From: Lacicoccus halitifaciens
GTDB taxonomy: Bacteria; Bacillota; Bacilli; Staphylococcales; Salinicoccaceae
Direction of reading: 5' to 3'
NCBI RefSeq assembly: GCF_040544485.1
Contig: NZ_JBDZDV010000004.1
Coordinates: 124,001 to 188,000, forward strand
DNA length: 64,000 bases
Shown piece after piece: positions 33,378 to 41,931 of the stretch. A program made the position numbers and the translations under genes. The notes below the pieces were generated by a model, which saw only the letters and a program-made list of their open reading frames with translations, ran no database searches and was not told the DNA's origin. How positions within the stretch are numbered: position 1 is the stretch's first letter; every line of letters starts with the position of its first letter.

Positions 33378-33739
33378 TGACCGAAATTTTAATCATCAGT
33401 CACAGTAAAGATATTGCATCCGGTACAAAAGAGCTCATTGAACAAATGGCTCAAGGCGTCACTGTCCATGCCTCCGGCGGTGTCGGCGGGGGCATCGGTA
33501 CGAACATCGGCCAGATCGACCATATGCTTTCCGAGGTGGAAAGTGACACCATCTGTTTTTTCGATATCGGATCCAGCCTGATGAACCTTGAGATGGCAGT
33601 CGAAATGTATGAAGGTGAACACGAAATTCATATTGCCAATGCACCGATAGTGGAAGGCAGCTTCCTGGCGGCGGTTGAAATAAGTATCGGCACAAATACC
33701 GCTGAAATAATGGAGAAGTTGAGCGAAATGGTGAAGTGA
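33377..33739 (+). CDS. dhaM: Dihydroxyacetone kinase phosphotransfer subunit DhaM
   Basis: A 120-residue EIIA(Man)-like domain. The phospho-His is in LIISHSKDIASG near residue 9, and GGVGGGIGTNIGQI and FFDIGSSLMNLEMA follow. It is the single-domain form, as in Lactococcus and other Firmicutes, without the HPr and EI-like domains of E. coli DhaM, so it takes phosphate from general HPr. The start at 33377 is preferred over 33374 by spacing to AGGAGG; it shares one base with the dhaL stop. Confidence 0.93.
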   Translation: MTEILIISHSKDIASGTKELIEQMAQGVTVHASGGVGGGIGTNIGQIDHMLSEVESDTICFFDIGSSLMNLEMAVEMYEGEHEIHIANAPIVEGSFLAAVEISIGTNTAEIMEKLSEMVK

Positions 33740-33930
33740 CAGGGGTTGTATCGCATGGCATTATAGAGAAATAACGGTATGCATTACGCCATCATAACGC
33801 CCAGCGCACGGTGGATTTCTGAGTGTCTTACAGGTGCAGCAGGTTGTGAATCTTCTTTTATAATTAAGAACTTCCTCTAACGGGTATGCATAAAATACCA
33901 CATGTTAAAAAGATTCAGGAAGGTGATAGA

Positions 33931-34113
33931 ATGATTCTCAGGGCGATTTTGGGTACGCTTGTAATGATCTTTTTCATCATCCCTTTTATAAAAAGGATAC
34001 AGAACGACCGCAGGGAAGGTAAGGATATAAGCAAATGGAGCGTTACCTTCATTATCATAGCTGTAGTGCTTTGGCTCTTCATGATCACATGGGTCGTCAT
34101 GTATTACGCATAA
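33931..34113 (+). CDS. 60-residue two-span membrane protein
   Basis: A small protein with hydrophobic segments at about 1-17 and 36-58, joined by a charged loop (KRIQNDRREGKDISKW). Both ends should face the same side. Start at 33931 with CAGGAAGG upstream; the frame's earlier start at 33886 has no ribosome site. It stands alone between dhaM and a terminator. Unrecognised; no function suggested. Confidence 0.65.
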   Translation: MILRAILGTLVMIFFIIPFIKRIQNDRREGKDISKWSVTFIIIAVVLWLFMITWVVMYYA

Positions 34114-34127
34114 AAGGTGAGCCGCAT

Positions 34128-34168
34128 AAAAACAACTCCCGCATCATTTGATGCCGGAGTTGTTTTTT
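34128..34168. terminator. Bidirectional terminator
   Basis: AAAAACAACTCC and GGAGTTGTTTTTT pair with an inner CATCA/GATG stem, between converging genes. Confidence 0.88.
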
Positions 34169-34724
34169 AATCGATTTCCCTGATTACATGACAGGGGACG
34201 CCCATTGCCAGGGTGTTGGGCGGGATGTCTTTTGTCACGACACTGCCTGCCCCGATGACGCATTTCTCCCCGATTGTAACGCCGGGCATAACGCTCACGC
34301 CCGCGCCGATCCAGACGTCGTCACCCACAGTGATTGGGGAAGCTTTCTCCAGCCCTTTGCGGCGCTCTGCTGCATCCAGTGGATGTTCGGCAGTGTAGAA
34401 TCCGCATGAAGGACCTATGAACACATTATCCCCCAAAGTGATTTCCGCACCGTCCATGAAATAGCTGTTCATATTGATGAAAACATTTTTGCCGAACTTC
34501 ACATGATAGCCGTAATCCACCATGAAAGGGCTCGATATATTGAGGTTTTCAGGTATATAACCGAGCAGTTCCACAATGATTTTCTGTCTTCCTTTTTCAT
34601 CGCCGGGATTCATTTGATTGAATGTATAACAAAGGTTCTGCGCTTTATTTCTTTCCTCCGATAATATCCGGTCATAATTTGCGTTGTACCATTCACCGGC
34701 AATCATTTTTTCTTTTTCATCCAT
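34167..34724 (-). CDS. Maltose/galactoside O-acetyltransferase family protein
   Basis: A 185-residue left-handed beta-helix acetyltransferase (LacA/Maa/NodL type) that moves acetyl from acetyl-CoA to a sugar hydroxyl. It has the N-terminal Mac domain (MIAGEWYNANYDRILSEERNKAQNLCYTFN), the catalytic His in FYTAEHPLDAAERRKG, and hexapeptide repeats (ITVGDDVWIGAGVSVMPGVTIGEKCVIGAGSVVTKDIPP). The start at 34724 is set by GGAGG 8 bases upstream. Monocistronic. Confidence 0.92.
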   Translation of the reverse strand: MDEKEKMIAGEWYNANYDRILSEERNKAQNLCYTFNQMNPGDEKGRQKIIVELLGYIPENLNISSPFMVDYGYHVKFGKNVFINMNSYFMDGAEITLGDNVFIGPSCGFYTAEHPLDAAERRKGLEKASPITVGDDVWIGAGVSVMPGVTIGEKCVIGAGSVVTKDIPPNTLAMGVPCHVIREID

Positions 34725-34835
34725 ATGGACTGCCTCCAATACTGATATATATAAATTCTACAACCCTTACAGGGCAATCTCAAATATTAGTGATATAATT
34801 TACTGTAAATTCAAATATGATCACGAGGTGAGAAA

Positions 34836-36107
34836 ATGAAAAGGCTTCAAAATCAAATGGTCACTTGGCGCAGGGATTTTCATAAGCATCCGGAACTTGG
34901 ATTCCTGGAGATGCGGACCGCTTCCATAGTCGCAGAACAGCTTGAGGAACTGGGGTTCGAAGTCCAGCTTGGCAGAGAGGTCATGCACCCTGATTTCTGC
35001 ATGGGTAAACCGGATGAAAAAGCGACAGCCGCCCATCTTGAATGGGCAAAGCGCCACGGGGCGGTGGAGAAATATTTACCGCACTTTGAAGAGGGTTATA
35101 CAGCAGTGGTGGGCATACTGGATACCGGCACACCGGGTCCGACAGTGGCATTCCGGGTGGATATGGATGCACTGCCCGTCTACGAAAGTGAAGCGGACAA
35201 TCATTTCCCAAACCGCAACCGTTTCCGGTCGATCAATGAAAATATGCATGCATGCGGCCATGATGTCCACACAACAATCGGTCTCGGGCTTGCTGCGATG
35301 CTCAGTGAACATAAGGATGAACTGAGAGGGCGGATAAAGCTCATTTTCCAGCCGGCGGAAGAAGGGGTCCGCGGTGCGAGATCCATGGTGGAAGCAGGGG
35401 TTGCAGATGATGTGGATTATTTCATCGCTTCACATATCGGACTGAATGTGCCGTTCAACCATTTCATCGCTTCCAATAACGGTTTCCTGGCATCATCAAA
35501 AATCGATGTATCATTCAAAGGCGTCGCTTCACATGCGGGCGGTCATCCTGAAGAGGGGAAGAATGCGATGCTTGCCGCAGCTTCTGCGGTTTTAAACCTG
35601 CATTCCATCCCAAGGCATGCAGACGGGGCCACCCGCATCAACGTCGGGGAAATCCATGCAGGCAGCGGCAGGAACATCATTCCCGACAGCGCCGAATTAA
35701 AAGTTGAAATACGCGGCGCCACAACAGAACTTAATGAATACATGAAGTCCTATGCCGAGAAAGTCATTGAAGGTGCGGCAATCATGCACCAAGTCGATTA
35801 TGATATCACCCTTGCAGGGGAAGCGATCAGCGCCAAGGGCTCACCGGAACTCGCATCAATCATGCACAAGTCGGCAGAGAAGGCCGGCCTCACCAGTGAG
35901 CTCGAGAACAATTCCGCAGCAGGCTCTGAAGACGCCACCTACTTCATGGAAGCCGTGCAGAAAAGCGGGGGCTATGCGACTTACTGCATCTTCGGCACCG
36001 ACCTTGCAGCCGGCCATCACAATGAGAAGTTCGATGTCAATGAAGACAGCATGATGTCTGCCGCCCGTGTCCTGTTCGAAGCCGCTGAAACACTGACACA
36101 TGAATGA
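34836..36107 (+). CDS. M20 family amidohydrolase, AbgA-like
   Basis: A 423-residue metallo-amidohydrolase. Metal ligands are seen in ACGHDVHTTIG (His), FQPAEEGVRGARSM (Glu pair), ASHIG (His) and a late AGHHNEKFD (His). The extended segment before FRVDMDALPV (PDEKATAAHLEWAKRHGAVEKYLPHFEEGYTAVVG) resembles AbgA, a p-aminobenzoyl-glutamate hydrolase subunit. No AbgB-like partner lies nearby. The natural substrate is probably an N-acyl or aminobenzoyl amino acid. CACGAGGTG precedes the ATG. Confidence 0.87.
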   Translation: MKRLQNQMVTWRRDFHKHPELGFLEMRTASIVAEQLEELGFEVQLGREVMHPDFCMGKPDEKATAAHLEWAKRHGAVEKYLPHFEEGYTAVVGILDTGTPGPTVAFRVDMDALPVYESEADNHFPNRNRFRSINENMHACGHDVHTTIGLGLAAMLSEHKDELRGRIKLIFQPAEEGVRGARSMVEAGVADDVDYFIASHIGLNVPFNHFIASNNGFLASSKIDVSFKGVASHAGGHPEEGKNAMLAAASAVLNLHSIPRHADGATRINVGEIHAGSGRNIIPDSAELKVEIRGATTELNEYMKSYAEKVIEGAAIMHQVDYDITLAGEAISAKGSPELASIMHKSAEKAGLTSELENNSAAGSEDATYFMEAVQKSGGYATYCIFGTDLAAGHHNEKFDVNEDSMMSAARVLFEAAETLTHE

Positions 36108-36111
36108 CCCT

Positions 36112-36153
36112 TACACCGTACGTCCATTCCAAAGAATGGCGTGCGGTTTTTTT
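36112..36153 (+). terminator. Terminator after the M20 amidohydrolase gene
   Basis: CCGTACGTCCATTC pairs with GAATGGCGTGCGG, followed by T7. Confidence 0.85.
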
Positions 36154-36185
36154 ATTTGGAAAATCTAAGATCTTTACATCATTTC

Positions 36186-36199
36186 TTGATCCGGGTCAA
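36186..36199. promoter_or_regulatory. FNR/FLP-like palindrome 1
   Basis: TTGATCCGGGTCAA, a TTGA-N6-TCAA dyad of the Crp/Fnr type, exactly 100 bp upstream of a second copy. It may be an extra binding site for the regulator encoded at 38660. Confidence 0.6.
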
Positions 36200-36285
36200 T
36201 TTTTAACCCTCCACAATCCGGTAAAGTTATAAGTGACAAAAGTGAACCGCACGAAACCAGCGCTTTAAAAAGAGTTCTTCAAAAC

Positions 36286-36299
36286 TTGACCTGGGTCAA
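36286..36299. promoter_or_regulatory. FNR/FLP-like palindrome 2 at the metal-efflux promoter
   Basis: TTGACCTGGGTCAA is a perfect TTGACC/GGTCAA dyad. A TACAAT -10 box lies at 36322-36327, 22 bp downstream, so the dyad centre falls at about -41.5 of the expected start near 36334. This is the class II activator position of FNR-type promoters and replaces a -35 element. Competing reading: TTGACA at 36315, but no -10 fits it. Confidence 0.7.
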
Positions 36300-36372
36300 T
36301 TCCTTATCTGAAGAATTGACATACAATTAAGTTAATAAAGAAAACAAATATATCAAGGAGGGGTTTTCAGTG

Positions 36373-36591
36373 ATGAAAACAAACTTAAGAACAGAAGATC
36401 TGACTTGTCCGAGCTGCATTAAGAAAATAGAGTCCGGTATCGGTAAAAAAGAAGGTGTCAGCAAGGTGGACGTAAAGTTCAACCTCAACAAAGTTACGGT
36501 GGAGCATGACGAGTCGGTCACAGGAGACGAATTGAAAAATGTGATAGAAAAACTCGGATATCCGGTCAAATCGGTGAAATCATCCGCATAA
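36373..36591 (+). CDS. Heavy-metal-associated (HMA) domain chaperone
   Basis: A 72-residue single HMA domain of the CopZ fold. The metal-binding pair is in LTCPSCIKKIE (CPSC rather than the common CxxC of CopZ, MTCGHC), with a second motif GYPVKSV at the end. It would deliver a soft metal ion to the ATPase encoded 22 bp downstream, which has no HMA domain of its own. AAGGAGGGG precedes; a GTG at 36370 is an alternative start. Metal identity unknown. Confidence 0.85.
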   Translation: MKTNLRTEDLTCPSCIKKIESGIGKKEGVSKVDVKFNLNKVTVEHDESVTGDELKNVIEKLGYPVKSVKSSA

Positions 36592-36613
36592 AATATGATA
36601 AGGAGGGACAAAC

Positions 36614-38509
36614 ATGGCCCTATGGTTTAACAAACACTTGAACAAATTGATGTATACATCCGGCGCACTGATCATCATCGGCCTCATATTCATGTTCGCA
36701 GGCTTACCGGTCATCCGTGATGTCACATTCGTACTCGCGACACTGATCGGCATCGGTCCGATCATCCAGCGCGCATGGAGCGCGCTCACGGTTAAAAGTT
36801 TCAGCATTGAATTATTGATCACCATTGCAGTGGCAGGGGCATTATTCATCCAGGAATATACGGAAGGTGCGATTGTGACATTCCTGTTCCTCTTCGGCGC
36901 TTTCCTCGAAAAGCGCACCCTTGCCAAAACGCGCAGCTCGATCCAGTCGCTTCTCGATATGGCGCCTGATACGGCAAGGGTCATCCGGGAGGGTGATATC
37001 GTCGAAATAGATATTGATGAAGTGGAAGTCGGCGATACAGTCATCGTCCAGCCGGGCGGTAAAATCCCGGTTGACGGCACAATCATCAAAGGTAAGGCGC
37101 AGATCAACGAATCCGCAATCTCCGGTGAATCCGTACTGCAGAATAAAACCCTGGAAGATGAAGTGTTCAGCGGCAGTATCATAGATAGCGGATATATTGA
37201 ACTTGAAGCGGTGAAAGTCGGGGAGGATACGACATTTTCAAAAATCATCGAGCTGGTGGAAGAAGCATCCGAACGTAAGAGCGGCACCGAGAAATTCCTT
37301 AACCGTTTCGCACAGTACTATACGCCGGGCATCGTAGTTCTCGCAATACTGGTGGCAGCCATCACGCAGAACATACACCTTGCGATAACATTCCTTGTGA
37401 TCGCATGCCCGGGTGCCCTGATCATTGGTGCACCTGTCGCATATGTCGCAGGCATCGGCAACAGTGCGAAGAAAGGTGTCCTCGTCAAAGGGGGCGAGAC
37501 GATCGACCAGTTCGCAAAAATCGATACAGTCATATTTGATAAGACAGGTACATTGACCGAAGGCCGTCCGAGTGTGACAAGCGTCGCAGTCTACAATGGT
37601 ATGGACGAAGATGAACTCCTTGCTCTCTCGGCATCACTCGAACAGGTGAGTGAACACCACCTTGGACGCACAATCATCAAAGAAGCAGACGACAGGAAAC
37701 TTGATGACCGCTTCAAAGTCGAAAATGCAGAAGCGATCAAAGCACGCGGTGTCAGCGGTGTGATCGAGGGGGACAAATACTATATCGGCAACAAGAAATT
37801 GATCGATGAACAGAACATCAACGTTTCCGACGGCATCCTGGAAGATTACATCAGTGAGCAGAAAGAGGGGCGGACGGCGATGTTCATCACGAAAAATGAT
37901 GAAGTCATCGGCTTGATCTCCATCATGGACAGGATCAAGGAAGATGCACTTGAAGCAGTCCGGACACTGCGTGATAAAGGCGCGAAGAAGCTTGTCATGC
38001 TGACGGGTGACAACCGTTACGCAGCGGAAAAAGTCGCAAATATCCTCGGCCTTGATGAATTCCATGCAGAACTGCTTCCGGATGAGAAGATGGCCTACAT
38101 TGAAGAAGAGCAGGCGGCAAAACGTAAAGTTATGATGGTCGGCGACGGCATCAACGATGCACCGGCACTCGCACTCAGTGATGTGGGTGTTGCAATCGGC
38201 CACGGCGGCACGGATATCGCAATGGAAACTGCAGATGTCGTACTGATGAGTGAAAAGCTCAGCAAGCTTGCAATCGGCTACACCATGTCGAAATCCACAT
38301 TCAACGTCATGCTGCAGAACACCGCGATCGCATTGCTCACAGTAGTGCTCCTGCTGCTTGGAGTCGTCTACGGCTACATCCATCTTGCTTCCGGCATGCT
38401 CATCCACCAGGCAAGCGTCCTGGCAGTCATCATCAACGCAATGCGCCTGATGCCGATGAACAGGAAAGACAACGAAGCAGAAGTCGCAGCCAAAGAAGCC
38501 ACAGTTTAA
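36614..38509 (+). CDS. Heavy-metal P-type ATPase with CPG motif
   Basis: A 631-residue P1B-type ATPase exporting a metal ion at the expense of ATP. The phosphorylated residue is Asp309 (FDKTGTLTEG); actuator loop SGES at about 170; hinge MLTGDN and MVGDGINDAPAL. The membrane metal motif at 265 is Cys-Pro-Gly (IACPGALIIG) instead of CPC. There is no N-terminal HMA; that role falls to the small protein upstream. The unit is flanked by FNR-like sites and followed by a Crp/Fnr gene. Substrate Zn, Cd, Cu or Fe cannot be fixed from sequence. Confidence 0.92.
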   Translation: MALWFNKHLNKLMYTSGALIIIGLIFMFAGLPVIRDVTFVLATLIGIGPIIQRAWSALTVKSFSIELLITIAVAGALFIQEYTEGAIVTFLFLFGAFLEKRTLAKTRSSIQSLLDMAPDTARVIREGDIVEIDIDEVEVGDTVIVQPGGKIPVDGTIIKGKAQINESAISGESVLQNKTLEDEVFSGSIIDSGYIELEAVKVGEDTTFSKIIELVEEASERKSGTEKFLNRFAQYYTPGIVVLAILVAAITQNIHLAITFLVIACPGALIIGAPVAYVAGIGNSAKKGVLVKGGETIDQFAKIDTVIFDKTGTLTEGRPSVTSVAVYNGMDEDELLALSASLEQVSEHHLGRTIIKEADDRKLDDRFKVENAEAIKARGVSGVIEGDKYYIGNKKLIDEQNINVSDGILEDYISEQKEGRTAMFITKNDEVIGLISIMDRIKEDALEAVRTLRDKGAKKLVMLTGDNRYAAEKVANILGLDEFHAELLPDEKMAYIEEEQAAKRKVMMVGDGINDAPALALSDVGVAIGHGGTDIAMETADVVLMSEKLSKLAIGYTMSKSTFNVMLQNTAIALLTVVLLLLGVVYGYIHLASGMLIHQASVLAVIINAMRLMPMNRKDNEAEVAAKEATV

Positions 38510-38523
38510 CCGGCATTTCCTTT

Positions 38524-38547
38524 AAAAGCACCCTTTCGGGTGCTTTT
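38524..38547 (+). terminator. Terminator after the CPG-type ATPase gene
   Basis: AAAAGCACCC and GGGTGCTTTT around a four-base loop; a modest T-run follows. Confidence 0.75.
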
Positions 38548-38659
38548 AATTCGTCATATATGCCTCAACCTCATTTCCTTTTCAGAGGTCGTACCAATGT
38601 TATAATTGAATTAGTATGCATCAAGCACAGGCGGACAAAATATTCAGGAGATGATTCAA

Positions 38660-39307
38660 TTGAAATTGAAAGGCCATCAGTTGTGTGTCAGCAGAGTACC
38701 CATCTTCAGCCATCTGGATGATGGGCAGTTGCGCGAAGTGTTCTCCAAGATAAACCATAAGCACTTGAAGAAGGGTGACTACCTGTACATGGCGGGAGAC
38801 CGGAATGAGTCGCTGTCGGTGCTGCACAAGGGCAGAATCAGAATCTACAGGCTGAACCCGGAAGGCAGGGAGCAGCTTGTCAGGGTGCTCGGCCATGCAG
38901 ATTTCACCGGTGAAATCGCACTTTTCAACGATGAAAACATCCACGAGTCCTATGCCGAAGTCATGGAAGATGCACAGGTGTGTACAATCAGGCGGTCTGA
39001 CATATATGAACTGATGCAGAAGTACCCGGATATCGCCATCAAGATCATTGAAAGCTTCGCCGAAAGGTTGAATGAATCTGAATCAATGACTACGAATATA
39101 TCACTGCTCAGCAGTACTGAAAGGCTCCGGGAGTATATACGCACTCATACGGAAGGGGAATTCCTGAAACTCGGGATGCCAAAAAAGGAACTGGCATCCT
39201 ACCTGAGCATGCAGCCTGAAACACTCGCCCGCAACTTCAAAAGACTGGAAGACGAAGGGTCCATCAAAAAGATTGATAATAAAACTTATGACATCATCAA
39301 TATATGA
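38660..39307 (+). CDS. Crp/Fnr family regulator, FLP-like
   Basis: About 215 residues: cyclic-nucleotide-binding-like beta roll, dimer helix, and C-terminal HTH (LGMPKKELASYLSMQPETLARNFKRLEDEG). Unlike FNR it lacks the four-Cys iron-sulfur cluster set. It has two cysteines 99 residues apart (Cys9 in HQLCVSR and Cys108 in QVCTIRR), matching the pair that forms a redox disulfide in lactic acid bacteria FLP proteins. The start is TTG 38660, 9 bases after AGGAG; ATG 38651 touches that site. The likely target is the adjacent metal-efflux operon with FNR-like dyads. Confidence 0.88.
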   Translation: MKLKGHQLCVSRVPIFSHLDDGQLREVFSKINHKHLKKGDYLYMAGDRNESLSVLHKGRIRIYRLNPEGREQLVRVLGHADFTGEIALFNDENIHESYAEVMEDAQVCTIRRSDIYELMQKYPDIAIKIIESFAERLNESESMTTNISLLSSTERLREYIRTHTEGEFLKLGMPKKELASYLSMQPETLARNFKRLEDEGSIKKIDNKTYDIINI

Positions 39308-39316
39308 TGCCTGCAG

Positions 39317-39356
39317 AGGCCAGGCACCCGGATCAAGGGGCCTGGCCTTTTTATTT
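39317..39356 (+). terminator. Terminator after the Crp/Fnr gene
   Basis: AGGCCAGG pairs with CCTGGCCT followed by a T-rich run. Confidence 0.8.
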
Positions 39357-39496
39357 TGACCGTATATAAAGTGAAAAAAGGGGAATAACCACTTAATCCG
39401 GTTGAAAATCGGAAGCACGATTGTTAGTATCAATAACGTTGCTTTAATTTTATATGATTTGTACACAATATATCATGTTACGGAGGAGGAAAAATC

Positions 39497-41119
39497 TTGG
39501 CGAAACGACAACGCAACAGAAAATTTTCGGATGTATTCATCTACGGGGTGGTCGTCATCGTCCTCATCGTCTTGCTCGGCGCATTTTTCCCGGTCAGTTT
39601 CGGGGAAATTTCCGGCTCGATATCTGATTGGATCACTGAATACTTCGGTTGGTATTACATGATACTGACTACATTGCTCGTTTTCTTCTGTGTATTTTTA
39701 CTGCTCAGTCCAATCGGTAAATTAAAGCTCGGCAAGCCGGATGAAAAACCGGAATTCCGTACGGTATCATGGCTTGCCATGCTGTTCAGCGCCGGCATGG
39801 GGATTGGTCTCGTGTTCTATGGGGCGTCGGAACCGATGTCGCATTATGTCGCACCCCCGAGTGCAGAGCCTGAAACCCGGGAAGCGATGCTCGAATCCAT
39901 GCGGTCCACATTCCTTCACTACGGTTTCCATGCATGGGCGATGTATGGTGTCGTCGCACTGGCACTGGCATACTCACAGTTCAGGAAAGGCGAAGTCGGC
40001 CTGCTGTCCAAAGTGCTCCGCCCATTATTCGGAGACCGTGTTGATGGCCTGCTTGGGATCATCGTGGACGTACTCGCAGTCTTCGCAACAGTGATTGGTG
40101 TTGCCGTATCCCTCGGCATCGGCGCCATGCAGATCAACGGCGGCCTGAATTACTTATTCGGTGTACCGGTCAACCTGGTCTCACAGGGTGTGATCATCGC
40201 TGTAATCACAGTTTTATTCCTGATCAGTGCCTGGTCCGGCCTGAGCAAAGGCATCCAGTATTTGAGCAACTTGAATATGGTCCTTGCCGGCCTTCTGCTC
40301 TTATTCATACTGATCGTCGGTCCGACCATACTCATACTGAATATGATGACGGCAGGGACCGGACAGTACCTGGGCACCTTTATGACGCAGAGCTTCGATG
40401 TGGCACCGCTCGATGCCCAAAAGAGTGAATGGATGAGCACCTGGACGATCTATTACTGGGGCTGGTGGATGAGCTGGAGCCCGTTCGTGGGCATCTTCAT
40501 CGCACGCGTTTCACGCGGCCGCACCATACGTGAATTCGTCATGGCGGTTTTATTCGTACCGACCCTGATCGGCATCATATGGTTCAGCGCCTTCGGCATG
40601 ACCGGAGTCTCTGTCGGACGGGAGTTCCCCGGGATATTTGAACTGCCGGCAGAGACCCAGTTGTTCGCGGTCTTCGACCAGCTGCCATTAGGTTTGATCC
40701 TATCCTTCATTGCCGTGCTGCTCGTGACGTCTTTCTTCATCACATCTGCAGACTCAGCGACATACGTCATCGGCATGCAGACGTCTTTCGGTTCACTGAC
40801 GCCCACAGGTAAAGTGAAGATCACATGGGGCATCGCACTGTCCGCCATCGCTTATGTACTGCTGCTTGCGGGCGGGCCGACAGGCCTCAACGCTCTGCAG
40901 TCGGCGGCCATCATATCGGCGCTGCCGTTCAGTATAGTGGTCATACTGATGGTCCTCGCTTTCTTTAAAGATGCAAATGCCGAGCGGAAATACTTCGGCC
41001 TGACGATCAGTCCGGATAGAAAGCGTTATGAAAACTATGTCAAAGGCTCGACAGAAGAGTATGAGGAAAATCTCGAGGAGTACAGAGAGAGGGCCAAGGA
41101 AGACCCTCCGGGAATATAG
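39497..41119 (+). CDS. BCCT family transporter (OpuD/BetP-like)
   Basis: A 540-residue secondary transporter with 12 spans for quaternary amines such as glycine betaine, choline or carnitine. The signature tryptophan-rich span is TWTIYYWGWWMSWSPFVGIFIARVSRGRTIREF; GMGIGLVFYGASEPMSHY marks the first half. The C-terminal tail is charged (EEYEENLEEYRERAKEDP), which in BetP-like carriers senses osmotic stress. It starts with TTG, 7 bases after GGAGGAGG. Fits an osmotolerant host. Substrate inferred from family. Confidence 0.93.
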   Translation: MAKRQRNRKFSDVFIYGVVVIVLIVLLGAFFPVSFGEISGSISDWITEYFGWYYMILTTLLVFFCVFLLLSPIGKLKLGKPDEKPEFRTVSWLAMLFSAGMGIGLVFYGASEPMSHYVAPPSAEPETREAMLESMRSTFLHYGFHAWAMYGVVALALAYSQFRKGEVGLLSKVLRPLFGDRVDGLLGIIVDVLAVFATVIGVAVSLGIGAMQINGGLNYLFGVPVNLVSQGVIIAVITVLFLISAWSGLSKGIQYLSNLNMVLAGLLLLFILIVGPTILILNMMTAGTGQYLGTFMTQSFDVAPLDAQKSEWMSTWTIYYWGWWMSWSPFVGIFIARVSRGRTIREFVMAVLFVPTLIGIIWFSAFGMTGVSVGREFPGIFELPAETQLFAVFDQLPLGLILSFIAVLLVTSFFITSADSATYVIGMQTSFGSLTPTGKVKITWGIALSAIAYVLLLAGGPTGLNALQSAAIISALPFSIVVILMVLAFFKDANAERKYFGLTISPDRKRYENYVKGSTEEYEENLEEYRERAKEDPPGI

Positions 41120-41206
41120 TCAGCTCAACAGGCCGGCCGCATTTTTGTGCGCCGGTCTTCTTTTATTGTAAAATATATTCAACGATATACGAGGGAGGTT
41201 GTTCCA

Positions 41207-41761
41207 ATGAATAAAAGAGCTTTATCCCAGGAGGAAGAAAGCGGCTTATTGGAGACGCTGGAACAAAGATTCACACAAAATGCACACAGGCACGCAGGCA
41301 TTACATGGCAGGAGGTGGCATCCAGACTGCAAAGTGACCCGGAGAAATTATGGTCATTGAATGAAATGGAAGCTACCGGCGGCGAACCGGATGTGACCGG
41401 CCGTGATGGGGACGGGTTCATATTCATGGACTGCTCCCAAGAGAGTCCGAAAGGCCGGCGCAGTCTCTGCTACGATCATGCTGCTCTTCGATCGAGGAAG
41501 AAAAATAAGCCTGAAAACTCTGCAGTGAACGTGGCTTCGGAGATCGGCATCGAGATTTTAACAGAAGATGATTACAGAAATCTTCAGTCCAGTGAATCCT
41601 TTGACTTGAAAACTTCGTCCTGGATCGAGACGCCTGAGGAAATCAGGGAGCTCGGCGGTGCATTATTCTCTGATCACCGTTACGGCAGAACCTTCACATA
41701 CCATAACGGGGCCGAGTCGTATTATGCTTCCAGGGGCTTCCGGGGAAAACTGAAAATATGA
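41207..41761 (+). CDS. DUF4256 family protein
   Basis: A 184-residue soluble protein of the DUF4256 family, with LCYDHAALRSRKKNKPENSAVNVASEIGIEILTEDDYRNLQ, SSWIETPEEIRELGGALFSDHRYGRTFTYHNGAESYYASRGFRG. These blocks are strongly conserved among homologues, but no function is assigned. GGGAGG precedes the ATG. Monocistronic. Confidence 0.87.
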   Translation: MNKRALSQEEESGLLETLEQRFTQNAHRHAGITWQEVASRLQSDPEKLWSLNEMEATGGEPDVTGRDGDGFIFMDCSQESPKGRRSLCYDHAALRSRKKNKPENSAVNVASEIGIEILTEDDYRNLQSSESFDLKTSSWIETPEEIRELGGALFSDHRYGRTFTYHNGAESYYASRGFRGKLKI

Positions 41762-41781
41762 GTTTCACCGTTCCCGCTTCA

Positions 41782-41812
41782 GCCGGTCATCATCAGATGG
41801 CCGGTTTTATTT
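41782..41812 (+). terminator. Terminator after the DUF4256 gene
   Basis: GCCGGTCATC pairs with GATGGCCGG (one bulge) and is followed by TTTTATTTT. Confidence 0.7.
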
Positions 41813-41931
41813 TGCTGTTCATCAAGTATTTAAAATATTCTATTTACTCATAGAGAAGAAGCAGAAGCTGTGCTACAATTGAAGTGAATTTTTTATATTT
41901 GAATTACATGTATATGAAGGGACTGAATGTA

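Noticed and set aside
36315..36340. TTGACA as a -35 element of the HMA-ATPase operon
   Set aside because: No acceptable -10 lies 16-18 bases downstream; TACAAT at 36322 fits an activator-dependent promoter instead.
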